A stretch of DNA of 64,000 nt, from contig NZ_MWIO01000030.1 in the NCBI RefSeq assembly GCF_004799035.1, forward strand, positions 149,916-213,915, written 5' to 3'. Positions within the stretch are counted from its first letter, which is position 1. Each line of letters opens with the position of its first letter. Both the position numbers and the translations under genes were made by a program. Of this stretch, positions 50,188 to 58,869 are shown in pieces. The notes beneath the pieces are model-generated. The model saw only the letters and a program-made list of their open reading frames with translations, made no database searches and was not told the DNA's origin. This DNA comes from Rhodanobacter lindaniclasticus (GTDB lineage: Bacteria > Pseudomonadota > Gammaproteobacteria > Xanthomonadales > Rhodanobacteraceae).

Positions 50188-51755
50188 TCCTGATCGACAC
50201 CGACGTCGTCACGCTGTCGCGCCTGCAGTTCGCGCTGACCGCGCTGTACCACTTCCTGTTCGTGCCGCTGACGCTGGGCCTGGTGTGGATCCTGGCCATC
50301 ATGGAAAGCGTCTACGTGATGACCGGGCGCGAGGTATGGAAGCGCATGGTGCAGTTCTGGGGCGTGCTGTTCGGCATCAATTTCGCGATGGGCGTGGCCA
50401 CCGGGGTGACCATGGAGTTCCAGTTCGGCATGAACTGGGCGTACTACTCGCACTACGTCGGCGACATCTTCGGCGCGCCGCTGGCGATCGAGGGGCTGAT
50501 GGCGTTCTTCCTCGAAGCCACCCTGGTCGGCGTGTTCTTCATGGGCTGGGAGCGCATCTCGCGGATCAAGCACCTGCTGGTGACCTGGTTCCTGGCGCTG
50601 GGCACCAGCCTGTCGGCGCTGTGGATCCTGGTGGCGAACGCGTGGATGCAGAACCCGGTCGGCGCCGCATTCAACCCCGAAACGATGCGCATGGAGGTGA
50701 CCTCGTTCTCCGCGGTGCTGTTCAACCCGGTGGCGCAGGACAAGTTCGTGCACACGGTGAGCGCCGGCTACGTGCTGGGCGCGATGTTCGTGCTGTCGAT
50801 CAGCGCGTGGTACCTGCTGCGCGGGCGCAACCTGGATTTCGCCAAGCGCTCGATGACGGTGGCGGCCAGCTTCGGGCTGGCGGCGGCGCTGTCGGTGGTG
50901 GTGCTGGGCGACGAGTCCGGCTACAGCGTGTCGCTGAACCAGAAGATGAAGATGGCCTCGATCGAGGCGATGTGGGAGACCGAGCCGGCGCCGGCCCCGT
51001 TCACCCTGTTCGGCCTGCCCGACGTGGAGCAGCGCACCACCCATTACGCGCTGAAGATCCCGTGGGTGATGGGCCTGATCGGCACCCGTTCGCTCGACCA
51101 GACGATGCCGGGCATCAACGAACTGGTGGATGACGCGAAGGGGCGGATCGGCAACGGCATCCAGGCCTACGACGCGATGCTGATGCTGCGCCAGGACAAG
51201 GACGACGCCCAGGCCAAGGCCACGCTGGCCGCGCACGACCAGGACCTTGGCTACGCCTTGCTGCTGAAGAAGTACGTCGACGACCCGCGCCGGGCCACGC
51301 CGGCGGACATCCAGCAGGCCGCCGACAGCACCATCCCGAACGTGCCGGTGCTGTTCTGGTCGTTCCGCATCATGGTCGCCTGCGGTTTCTATTTCATCGC
51401 GCTGTTCGCGTTCTCGTTCTGGAAGGCCAGCAAGCGCACGCTGCAGAGCCAGCGCTGGTACCTGCGGCTGGCGCTGTGGAGCCTGCCGCTGCCGTGGATC
51501 GCCGTCGAGCTGGGCTGGATCGTGGCCGAGTACGGCCGCCAGCCGTGGGCGATCGAGGGCGTGCTGCCGACCGCGCTGGGCGTGTCGACGGTGAGTGCAG
51601 GCCAGGTCCTCACCTCACTCGGCGGCTTCCTGCTGTTCTACACCGCGCTGGCGGTGGTCGACGTGGTGCTGATGCTGAAGTTCGCGCGCAAGGGGCCGGA
51701 CGGGCTGGGTCTCTGGCCGCCGGCGACCGCCGCCCTTTCCTCCGACCGGCCCTGA
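50184..51755 (+). CDS. cydA: Cytochrome bd ubiquinol oxidase subunit I
   Basis: A 523-aa inner-membrane subunit carrying hemes b558, b595 and d; oxidises quinol and reduces O2 with high affinity. The N-terminal heme-ligand region is [20 protein letters not shown]. The quinol-binding Q loop between about residues 255 and 400 is long (E. coli type), and [20 protein letters not shown] is diagnostic. The ATG overlaps the cydP stop. The operon cydP-cydA-cydB-cydX probably supports respiration at low oxygen or under nitrosative stress. Confidence 0.97.
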   Translation: MILIDTDVVTLSRLQFALTALYHFLFVPLTLGLVWILAIMESVYVMTGREVWKRMVQFWGVLFGINFAMGVATGVTMEFQFGMNWAYYSHYVGDIFGAPLAIEGLMAFFLEATLVGVFFMGWERISRIKHLLVTWFLALGTSLSALWILVANAWMQNPVGAAFNPETMRMEVTSFSAVLFNPVAQDKFVHTVSAGYVLGAMFVLSISAWYLLRGRNLDFAKRSMTVAASFGLAAALSVVVLGDESGYSVSLNQKMKMASIEAMWETEPAPAPFTLFGLPDVEQRTTHYALKIPWVMGLIGTRSLDQTMPGINELVDDAKGRIGNGIQAYDAMLMLRQDKDDAQAKATLAAHDQDLGYALLLKKYVDDPRRATPADIQQAADSTIPNVPVLFWSFRIMVACGFYFIALFAFSFWKASKRTLQSQRWYLRLALWSLPLPWIAVELGWIVAEYGRQPWAIEGVLPTALGVSTVSAGQVLTSLGGFLLFYTALAVVDVVLMLKFARKGPDGLGLWPPATAALSSDRP

Positions 51756-51765
51756 GGAGACCGCC

Positions 51766-52896
51766 ATGCTCGACTACGCCACGCTGCGGGTGATCTGGTG
51801 GGCCCTGCTGGGCACGCTGCTGATCGGCTTCGCGATCATGGACGGCTTCGACTTCGGCGTCGCCGGCCTGCTGAAGGTGCTCGGCCGCGACAACGAGGAG
51901 CGGCAGGTGCTGCTGGAAGGCATCGAGCCGACATGGGAAGGCAACCAGGTGTGGTTCATCCTCGCCGGCGGCGCCACCTTCGCGGCGTGGCCGACGCTGT
52001 ACGCGGTGTCGTTTTCCGGCATGTATTTCGCCATCGCGCTGGTGCTGCTGGCCTTCATCCTGCGCCCGGTCGGCTTCAACTTCCGCGGCAAGGTCCACGA
52101 CCCGCGCTGGGCCTCGCTGTGGGACTGGGTGCTGACCGGTTCCGGGCTGGCGGTGATGCTGCTGGCCGGCGTCGCGTTCGGCAACCTGTTCCTCGGCCTG
52201 CCGTTCCGCTTCGACGACGACCTGCGCATGAGCTGGCAAGGCGGCCTGCTCGACCTGCTGCACCCGTTCGCGCTGCTGTGCGGGCTGGTCTCGCTCGCCA
52301 TGCTGCTGGCGCACGGCGCGTGCTTCGCCGCGCTGAAGGCCGACCACGCGATCGCCGAGCGCGCGGTGGCGATCGCGCGCTGGACCACGCTGGCTTTCGC
52401 CGCGCTGTACGTGCTGGCCGGCGTATGGCTGGCCTGGGGCATTCCCGGCTACGCGATCGCCGGCCCGGCGGCGACCGCAGGTGTTTCCAATCCGCTGTAC
52501 AAGCAGGTCGCGTTCGGCGGCAGCTGGTTCGCCGGCTACCTGCAATACCCGTGGTTCTGGGTCGCGCCGGCACTGGCGCTGGCCGCGGCGGTCGGCGTGC
52601 AGGTGCTGGCCGGCCGGCGCGGGGTGGCCGGCTTCGTCGCCAGCAGCCTGATGGTCGGCGGCACGATCGCCTCGGCCGGCTTCGCGCTGTTTCCGTTTCT
52701 GCTGCCGTCCAGCCTCGATCCGCGCTCCAGCCTCACCGTGTGGGACGCCTCGTCGAGCCGCGGCACGCTGCAGCTGATGCTGGTGGTCACCCTGGTACTG
52801 CTGCCGGTGGTGATCCTCTACACCGGCTGGGTGTACCGGGTGATGCGCGGACGGGTCACGCTGGAGCAGGTGCGCAAGGCGCACGGCGGTTATTGA
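51766..52896 (+). CDS. cydB: Cytochrome bd ubiquinol oxidase subunit II
   Basis: A 376-aa subunit with about nine TM helices. Family signatures include [50 protein letters not shown] and [20 protein letters not shown]. It starts 10 bases after cydA and is followed 15 bases later by cydX. Confidence 0.97.
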   Translation: MLDYATLRVIWWALLGTLLIGFAIMDGFDFGVAGLLKVLGRDNEERQVLLEGIEPTWEGNQVWFILAGGATFAAWPTLYAVSFSGMYFAIALVLLAFILRPVGFNFRGKVHDPRWASLWDWVLTGSGLAVMLLAGVAFGNLFLGLPFRFDDDLRMSWQGGLLDLLHPFALLCGLVSLAMLLAHGACFAALKADHAIAERAVAIARWTTLAFAALYVLAGVWLAWGIPGYAIAGPAATAGVSNPLYKQVAFGGSWFAGYLQYPWFWVAPALALAAAVGVQVLAGRRGVAGFVASSLMVGGTIASAGFALFPFLLPSSLDPRSSLTVWDASSSRGTLQLMLVVTLVLLPVVILYTGWVYRVMRGRVTLEQVRKAHGGY

Positions 52897-52911
52897 AAGG
52901 AGGGCGGAGCG

Positions 52912-53046
52912 ATGTGGTATTTCTCGTGGATACTCGGGCTGGGCCTGGCCTGCGCCTTCGCGATCCTCAACGCGATGTGGTATGAGGTGCACGCCACCGA
53001 CGAGGCGAACCGCCGGCGCAAGGATGCCGAACTGCCGGACGCGTGA
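52912..53046 (+). CDS. cydX: Cytochrome bd small subunit CydX (YbgT family)
   Basis: A 44-aa single-pass protein, MWYFSWILGLGLACAFAILN then AMWYEV, the standard CydX/YbgT signature, with a charged C-terminal tail. In E. coli it stabilises the hemes of CydAB. It has an excellent ribosome site (AAGGAGGGCGGAGCG before the ATG). It closes the oxidase operon and converges with pepP. Confidence 0.93.
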   Translation: MWYFSWILGLGLACAFAILNAMWYEVHATDEANRRRKDAELPDA

Positions 53047-53079
53047 ACCTGGGGATGCCCTGAACGGGCCAGGACGCCC

Positions 53080-54420
53080 CTAGCGCCCGGCCAGCAGCGC
53101 CTCGATCGCCTCGGCCTCTTTCGGCATCGCGGCGGAGAGCACCTCGTTACCCTCGCGGGTCACCGCCACGTCGTCCTCGATGCGGATGCCGATACCCCGC
53201 CAGCGCTCGGCCACCGAGCGGTCGTCCGGCGCCACGTACAGGCCCGGTTCCACCGTCAGCACCATGCCCGGTTCGAGCAGGCGCGATTCGCCGTCGATGC
53301 GGTAGTCGCCCACGTCGTGCACGTCCAGCCCCAGCCAGTGGCCGGTCTTGGCGGCGAAGAAACGTCGGTAGCTGCCGCTGGCGACCGCCGCGTCGGCATC
53401 GCCGTCGAGAAGGCCCAACGCACACAGGCCTTCGCTCAGCACCCGCACCGCCGCTCCATGCGAGGCATCGAACGGCAGGCCGGGCCGCACCTGGTCGATT
53501 GCCGCCAGCTGCGCGGCCAGCACCACCTCGTACAACGCACGCTGTTCGCGGCTGTAGCGACCGTTGGGTGGAAACGTGCGGCTGATGTCCGAAGCGTAGC
53601 AATCAAGCTCCGCACCGGCGTCGATCAGCAGCAGCTCGCCATCGCGCAGCGGCGCGCGGTTGCCCTGGTAGTGCATCACGCAGGCGTTGGCGCCGCCGGC
53701 CACGGTAGGCGCGAAGGCGGGCACCGCGCCGTGGCGGCGGATCGTGCCCAGCAGTTCGGCTTCCACTTCGTACTCGTGTCGGCCCGGCCGCGCCAGCCGT
53801 AGCGCGGCCAGTTGCGCCTCCACCGCGATCGCCGCCGAGGCGCGCATCAGTTTCAGTTCGGCGCGCGACTTGAACAGGCGCAGGTCGTGCAGCAGGTGGC
53901 CCAGCGCGACGAACTCCTTCGGCACCACGCCGCCGCCGCGCAGCTGGCGCAGGCGGCGCATCCAGCCCAGCAGCTGCGCGTCGAACGCGGGCTCATGGCC
54001 GAAGTGGCAGTACACCCGCGCGCGGCCCTCGATCATGCCGGGCAGGATGTCGTCGATGTCGTCGATCGGGAACGCATCGTCCATGCCCCAGGCCGCCACC
54101 GCCTGCTCGGTACCGACGCTGGGGCCATGCCAGCGCTCGTGCTCCGGGTCGCGCTCGCGACAGAACAGCACCGCCTCGCCATGCGCGCGGCCGGGCAGCA
54201 GCGCGAGCACGGCATCGGGCTCGGGGAAGCCGGCGAGGTAGTGAAAATCCGAATTCTGCCGGTACGGCCAGGCCGCATCGGCGTTGCGCATGCGCTCGGG
54301 CGCGGCGGCCACCAGCAGCACCGCGTCGGGGCCGGCCATCTTCATCAGTTGGCGACGCCGGCGGGCAAACTCCTCGGGCGCAATCGCCAGCCCCGCCAGG
54401 TTGATCGCCGGCGTACTCAA
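53080..54420 (-). CDS. pepP: Xaa-Pro aminopeptidase PepP
   Basis: About 446 aa: an N-terminal creatinase-like domain (EEFARRRRQLMKMAGPDAVL) and a pita-bread catalytic domain. Metal ligands are in LLIDAGAELDCYASDISRTF (two Asp), GHWLGLDVHDVGDY (His), TVEPGLYVAP (Glu) and GIGIRIEDDVAV (Glu). It releases the N-terminal residue from peptides with proline second. No ATG precedes the domain; TTG at 54420 overlaps the UPF0149 stop (TTGA), the most economical start. The UPF0149-pepP pairing is common in gammaproteobacteria. Confidence 0.93.
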   Translation of the reverse strand: MSTPAINLAGLAIAPEEFARRRRQLMKMAGPDAVLLVAAAPERMRNADAAWPYRQNSDFHYLAGFPEPDAVLALLPGRAHGEAVLFCRERDPEHERWHGPSVGTEQAVAAWGMDDAFPIDDIDDILPGMIEGRARVYCHFGHEPAFDAQLLGWMRRLRQLRGGGVVPKEFVALGHLLHDLRLFKSRAELKLMRASAAIAVEAQLAALRLARPGRHEYEVEAELLGTIRRHGAVPAFAPTVAGGANACVMHYQGNRAPLRDGELLLIDAGAELDCYASDISRTFPPNGRYSREQRALYEVVLAAQLAAIDQVRPGLPFDASHGAAVRVLSEGLCALGLLDGDADAAVASGSYRRFFAAKTGHWLGLDVHDVGDYRIDGESRLLEPGMVLTVEPGLYVAPDDRSVAERWRGIGIRIEDDVAVTREGNEVLSAAMPKEAEAIEALLAGR

Positions 54421-54977
54421 TGCAAGGTGTTCCCGCCACCGTCGCGCGCGCCGCACTCGGCGAACAGCAGCATCGCCGCCATGCGCACGAACTCGTGCAC
54501 CTCGATCAGCGCGTCTTCGTCCTCGCTCTCGTTGCCGAAATCGAACGAGGAGCCGGCGATCGTGCCGAGGTCGCGCAGCACCTCCTGCGCCTCACCCGAC
54601 AGCGATGCCTGCACGGCGGCGCCGGCCAGGCCGAAGCCGCCGAGAAAGCCGCGGCACCACTCCACCACGGCGTCGGCGCGCTCGTGCAGCGGACGGTCGT
54701 CCGCCGGCAGCAGCGGCTCGAAGCCCAGCTCGGCGTCGGCCAGCGCCGCCTGGCTCTGCCGCGCCAGCGCGTCAAGTTCGGCACGATCCGCCACGGTGGG
54801 TTCGGTCGCCTCGCCATCCAGCTCCAGCACGCCGAGCAGCGCATCGCCGCCCACCGCGCCGCCGCCGGCCAGATAGCCGGTCAGCGAGCCATGCAATTCG
54901 CTGGCGCTGGTGCCCAGGCGCAGCCGCACGACCAGTGCCTGCAGCTCATCGTGGTCCATCTCGTCGGTATCGGTCAC
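54417..54977 (-). CDS. UPF0149 (YgfB/YecA-type) family protein
   Basis: A 186-aa acidic protein with family features LRLGTSASELHGSLTGYLAG near the N-terminus, VEWCRGFLGGFGLAG in the middle and EVHEFVRMAAMLLFAEC at the end. The biochemical role is unclear; the Pseudomonas relative YgfB has been linked to antibiotic-tolerance gene control. It is upstream of pepP and divergent from the zapA group, the usual gammaproteobacterial order. Confidence 0.9.
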   Translation of the reverse strand: MTDTDEMDHDELQALVVRLRLGTSASELHGSLTGYLAGGGAVGGDALLGVLELDGEATEPTVADRAELDALARQSQAALADAELGFEPLLPADDRPLHERADAVVEWCRGFLGGFGLAGAAVQASLSGEAQEVLRDLGTIAGSSFDFGNESEDEDALIEVHEFVRMAAMLLFAECGARDGGGNTLH

Positions 54978-55085
54978 GGCGCTTGTCCTGCGGCAAATGA
55001 GCCCAGTTTAATGCAGCCGCGGCACGCTGCCGGCAGCGTGCGCCACGAGGCGGAAATCCGCCGGCGTCCTGCTATAGTTTCGGGC

Positions 55086-55319
55086 ATGAGCACGCCAGAC
55101 CATGTTGACCCTGTCCAGCAAGAGTTGGCCGCCCTGGGCCAGCAGATGGATCGTCTGCTCGATACCGTGCGCCGGCTCAGCGAGGAGAACCGCAGCCTGC
55201 GCCAGAGCCAGGAGCAACTCTCCGGCGAACGCGCCGGCCTGCTGGCACGCAACGAGCAGGCACGCAGCCGCGTCGAGGCGATGATCCAGCGGCTGAAATC
55301 GCTCGAGAGCAACGGTTGA
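55086..55319 (+). CDS. TIGR02449-type small coiled-coil protein
   Basis: A 77-aa protein, almost entirely heptad-repeat helix (QQELAALGQQMDRLLDTVRR, LSEENRSLRQSQEQL). It is the short conserved protein encoded just ahead of zapA in many gammaproteobacteria and may belong with the divisome factors, but its function is unknown. It ends 9 bases before the zapA ATG; a TTG start of zapA would overlap its stop. Confidence 0.8.
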   Translation: MSTPDHVDPVQQELAALGQQMDRLLDTVRRLSEENRSLRQSQEQLSGERAGLLARNEQARSRVEAMIQRLKSLESNG

Positions 55320-55327
55320 CCGAACCC

Positions 55328-55636
55328 ATGTCCAGTACTGAACCGGTCGCGCTGCGACTCATCGACCGCGAATTCCTGATCGCCTGCGCGCCGGAAGAAC
55401 GCGAAGGCCTGCTGGAAGCAGCCGGCTACCTCGACCGCAAGATGCGCGAGCTGCGCGCCCACGCCAAGGCGCCGGGTTTCGAACGCCTGGCAGTGCTCGC
55501 GGCGATCAGCGTGGCGCACGAGTTCATCATCCTGCGCAAGCAGCACGAGGGGCAGAACCAGCGCCTCAGCGACGGACTGGCCAGCCTGCGCGACAAGCTC
55601 AGCGCGGCGCTCGAAGGCGACCCGGCCAAGTCCTGA
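55328..55636 (+). CDS. zapA: Cell division protein ZapA
   Basis: A 102-aa FtsZ-ring stabiliser: an N-terminal small domain (VALRLIDREFLIACAPEERE, GLLEAAGYLDRKMREL), then a helix and coiled coil (LAVLAAISVAHEFIILRKQH). It cross-links FtsZ filaments at midcell. The ATG at 55328 is preferred to the upstream TTG at 55316. The order TIGR02449-zapA-6S RNA-ygfA is the classic gammaproteobacterial arrangement. Confidence 0.94.
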   Translation: MSSTEPVALRLIDREFLIACAPEEREGLLEAAGYLDRKMRELRAHAKAPGFERLAVLAAISVAHEFIILRKQHEGQNQRLSDGLASLRDKLSAALEGDPAKS

Positions 55637-55664
55637 ACGGCGTGCGCGGCGCCGCGCCGAACGG

Positions 55665-55692
55665 TGGACATTTCCGGGCAAGCGCCTAGAAT
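55665..55692 (+). promoter_or_regulatory. Sigma-70 promoter of 6S RNA
   Basis: TGGACA (-35), 16-base spacer, TAGAAT (-10); each hexamer matches five of six consensus bases. The expected transcription start, about 7 bases downstream, coincides with the 5' strand of the 6S closing stem. Confidence 0.65.
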
Positions 55693-55698
55693 TGACCT

Positions 55699-55890
55699 CG
55701 GCGTTTTCTGCGGTGTTCGCCAGCACACTCTTACATTTGCCTTGTTCCTAAATACGGCCCCGGGTCGGCTCTACATCGGCTGTTGTGCATGTCCGCCGCG
55801 TGCGGAAAGCCTCGAGGCCATGTTGCCCTCCCACCTGATCCATCGTGGATCAAGGTCGTTTGGTGGGCAGCGGCATTGCGGTTTACGCCA
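55699..55890 (+). ncRNA. ssrS: 6S RNA
   Basis: A regulatory RNA of about 190 nt that binds RNA polymerase with sigma-70 in stationary phase. It lies between zapA and the 5-formyltetrahydrofolate cyclo-ligase gene, the conserved ssrS locus. The 5' and 3' ends pair: GGCGT (55700-) with ACGCC (55885-55889), then after an internal loop GCGGTGTT with GGCATTGC (with G-U pairs), giving the closed rod shape of 6S RNA. Other stems, such as TGATCCA/TGGATCA, lie within it. Exact ends are estimated from pairing and the promoter. Confidence 0.82.
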
Positions 55891-55900
55891 CTTGATTCCC

Positions 55901-55941
55901 GCCCTGTTCGTCACCCGGATTGCCCGGATGACGAACAGGGC
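55901..55941. repeat. Long hairpin between ssrS and the cyclo-ligase gene
   Basis: Arms GCCCTGTTCGTCA and TGACGAACAGGGC are perfect complements, with a further CCGG/CCGG pairing inside and one C-A mismatch: about 17 bp around a short loop. There is no T tract, so it is not a classic terminator. It sits at the end of 6S RNA and 27 bases before the GTG start of the next gene; it may be a palindromic intergenic repeat or limit read-through. Confidence 0.6.
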
Positions 55942-55967
55942 GCACCCATGACGGAGCCGAGCGACAC

Positions 55968-56596
55968 GTGGACGCCCCCGCCCAACGCCGCGAGCTTCGC
56001 CAACGCCTGGCCGAACAGCGCCGCGCACTGCCCCCCACCGAACGCATCACGGCCGCGCAGGGCCTGCGCCGCAGCCTGGAACAACTGCCCGAGTACTTCA
56101 CCGACCATCGTGTGGCCGGCTACTGGGCCAGTCATGGCGAGCTGCCGCTGAACCTGGTGATCCCGCCGCTGGCCGCGCGCGGCCAGCAGTTCCTGTTGCC
56201 GGTGACCGGCCTGGGCCGACAGTTGCGCTTCGCCCCCTGGACGCCGGGCGACGCGGTGGAGGCCAACCGCTACGGCATCCCCGAACCGGCGCAGCCGGGC
56301 GAGCTGCTCGAACCGTTCCAGCTCGACCTGGTGCTGGTGCCGCTGCTCGGCTTCGACCGCCGCGGCAACCGGCTCGGTCACGGCGGCGGCTACTACGACC
56401 GCAGCTTCGCCTTCCTCAACGAACAGGTGCGCCCCACCGAACCGCTGCTGGTCGGCATCGCCTATGCGTTCCAGGAACTGCCCGAGGTCGACGAGCAGGA
56501 CTGGGACGTGCCGCTGGATTTCATCGCCACCGAACGCGAACTGATCGACTGCAGCCGCACCGGTCCCGACCATCCCGACACGCCGGAGCACGCCGC

Positions 56597-56600
<4 letters not shown>
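55968..56600 (+). CDS. ygfA: 5-formyltetrahydrofolate cyclo-ligase
   Basis: A 210-aa enzyme converting 5-formyl-THF to 5,10-methenyl-THF with ATP. The family signature is at the C-terminal third: LVPLLGFDRRGNRLGHGGGY, then YDRSFAF. The N-terminal basic helix (QRRELRQRLAEQRRAL) binds phosphate. The start is GTG at 55968. It overlaps the EVE gene by 4 bases. In E. coli the 6S RNA transcript continues into ygfA, and the same layout holds here. Confidence 0.93.
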
Positions 56601-57049
<449 letters not shown>

Positions 57050-57271
57050 TGGCCTTCGATTGCCGCTGACCCTCGCGGCGGAGCAAACCTCCCAAGCGAT
57101 TTCGCACGCCTTTGGTACGGCAGGGCCAACGACTCGGCCGCGGCAGTTCCATGCCTCGAGCGCACCGACAAACCTGTGGGCGGATTCCGACACGACGGCG
57201 CGACGCGACGGAACGCCAAAAGCGTGCAACCGTCGTTGCCGGCACGCGCGCGTGCCCCATAGACTCGCCGG

Positions 57272-57868
57272 ATGACGCCCCGACAGCTGGTTGCCGCCTC
57301 GTTCCTCGCCATGGCCCTGACGACAGGATGTTCTCCCATGTCCCACGGTGACCCCGACCACCCCGACAGGAATCCCCACCCCGTCCAGCGCTACGAAATC
57401 ATCGCCATCGCGGAAGCCCCGGGGCCGTGGGATTCGGTGAAGGGGTACCTGACCTACGAGGTCGTCAATCCCGCATGCACGCCCGAAAACAAGTTCCTGG
57501 GGGTGCACATCATGCCGCGGGAGGTTGGGCTGCACATCGGTATGACCCGCGTCGATGAGAAGACCTGGAAGGGATATTTCTACCGGGATTACCTGCAGGA
57601 CGAGGACTATTACGGCTTGGGGACGTGCCACTGGGATCCCACCAGCGTGGGGGGCGTATTCGTCGTGCACGGCATGAGCTTCGGTTCTGGCGACACACTG
57701 GACGGTCTACTGCAAAAGGGCTCGGAAACGGAGTACTTCAAGAAAAGTGAGTTTCTGGATCGCTCTTCCAAGATTGGAGGGTACGGAACGATACTCGACC
57801 CAGCCGTTATCCGAAACACCGAGGCGTTCTTTCCAATCACGGTCGCGATCAGGGAAGCGGTGCAATGA
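57272..57868 (+). CDS. Lipoprotein, candidate immunity protein (X-Tfi-like)
   Basis: A 198-aa lipoprotein: signal peptide with lipobox ALTTGC (Cys20), no Asp at +2, so likely transported to the outer membrane. The mature part starts with a His/Pro-rich linker and is predicted to be beta-rich (GYLTYEVVNPACTPENKFLG; VGGVFVVHGMSFGSGDTLDG). No named family was recognised. Its stop overlaps the start of the lipase gene (ATGA). Xanthomonadales T4SS effectors are commonly coupled to a periplasmic lipoprotein inhibitor, so immunity to that lipase is the best guess. Base composition is visibly less GC-rich than neighbours, suggesting transfer. Confidence 0.65.
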   Translation: MTPRQLVAASFLAMALTTGCSPMSHGDPDHPDRNPHPVQRYEIIAIAEAPGPWDSVKGYLTYEVVNPACTPENKFLGVHIMPREVGLHIGMTRVDEKTWKGYFYRDYLQDEDYYGLGTCHWDPTSVGGVFVVHGMSFGSGDTLDGLLQKGSETEYFKKSEFLDRSSKIGGYGTILDPAVIRNTEAFFPITVAIREAVQ

Positions 57869-58857
57869 GTCCGACCGCTCAGGAGTTAGCGGCCGCCGCC
57901 AGCGATTCGTATAAGAATCGACTTCAAAGCGACGTAGATGGCAAGGGCATGCTTGTCCATTTCGGTGGACGGAAATACAGAGTTTTCGCCTACAGGGCGG
58001 ACCCCGCGACTGGCTTCCATGCCACGGCCTACATAGGGGCGGCTGAGCCGTTCAACATCATCATCGCCTACCGCGGCACCGACCCGGACATCAAGCACCA
58101 CACGCGCACCACGATCCAGGATGCCGCCACCGATTTCACCATGGTGAAGGACCAGGTCAACCCGCAGGAAGCCGCAGCACGCGCGTTTACCGGGGAAGTG
58201 CTGGACAAGGCGCAGGCCTTGGGCATTTCGCGTGATCACGTCACCGTTGCCGGCCACTCCCTCGGCGGCGCGCTGGCCCAGATCGAAGCGTTCCGGTTCG
58301 GCCTGCGCGGGATGACGTTCAACGCCTATGGCGCAGCGGACCTGGGTTACGGCGTCCCCGCGGGTGGCGACTCGATGACCAACTACGTGATGGCGGGCGA
58401 CGTGGTCAGCGCGGCCAGCCAGCATTATGGCCGCACGATCACGCTGGCCTCCGAAGAGGACATCACCAGCCTGCGTGCCGGGCGTTACCTGGACGCTGCG
58501 CCGGGAGCGCCGCCTCCCAATCCGCTGCTGGCGATGCGCCTGGGCGACCACGGCAACGCCAACTTCCTGCCCACGCCGGACCACGCCGACCCGCTGAGCG
58601 CCGGCGACCTGGCCCAGGCCGAGGCACGTTACGCCTCGCACCGGGAAGCCTTCGATCGCTTCCGCGGCGACGTCGCCACCGATCGCGCCGCGCTCGCCGC
58701 GGCGCTCGCACCAGGGATGAAAGCCACTTGGGCCAACCTGCTACCGCGCGTGCAGGACCAACTGGCTGAATATCACGCGCACCTGGTCGATGCGCCGATC
58801 CATGCGACGGTGGAACACAACCGTGCAGTCGCCGGCATCGAGGAGGGATTGGCCTAG
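57865..58857 (+). CDS. Lipase class 3 domain half of an interrupted T4SS effector
   Basis: A 330-aa alpha/beta hydrolase with no signal peptide. The class 3 lipase pattern is clear: IIIAYRGTD (about 65-73, oxyanion side), nucleophile elbow VAGHSLGGALA (Ser132), probable acid in VMAGDVVSA (Asp179) and a candidate His229 in RLGDHGNAN. It would hydrolyse phospholipid or another ester, presumably in the periplasm of a rival cell. The frame ends at a TAG (58855-58857), after which the same frame continues at once into the XVIPCD-bearing part. The start overlaps the lipoprotein stop. Confidence 0.75.
   Translation: MSPTAQELAAAASDSYKNRLQSDVDGKGMLVHFGGRKYRVFAYRADPATGFHATAYIGAAEPFNIIIAYRGTDPDIKHHTRTTIQDAATDFTMVKDQVNPQEAAARAFTGEVLDKAQALGISRDHVTVAGHSLGGALAQIEAFRFGLRGMTFNAYGAADLGYGVPAGGDSMTNYVMAGDVVSAASQHYGRTITLASEEDITSLRAGRYLDAAPGAPPPNPLLAMRLGDHGNANFLPTPDHADPLSAGDLAQAEARYASHREAFDRFRGDVATDRAALAAALAPGMKATWANLLPRVQDQLAEYHAHLVDAPIHATVEHNRAVAGIEEGLA
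58855..58857 (+). other. In-frame amber codon splitting the effector gene
   Basis: A single TAG separates two halves in the same phase: ...GIEEGLA, stop, [11 protein letters not shown]... Everything around it reads as continuous helical coding sequence. CAG (Gln) is one transition away. It may be a genuine inactivating mutation, a sequencing error or a suppressible codon. Confidence 0.85.
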
Positions 58858-58869
58858 TATCACGACGCC

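Noticed and set aside
57050..57271. Search for a gene or mobile-element end between the EVE gene and the lipoprotein
   Set aside because: Short frames only, no ribosome site, no inverted repeat ends or direct repeats flanking the island were found.
58855..58857. Idea that TAG is recoded (pyrrolysine or programmed read-through)
   Set aside because: No surrounding signal or pyrrolysine genes are visible, and a single C-to-T change from CAG explains it more simply. Kept only as a remote option.
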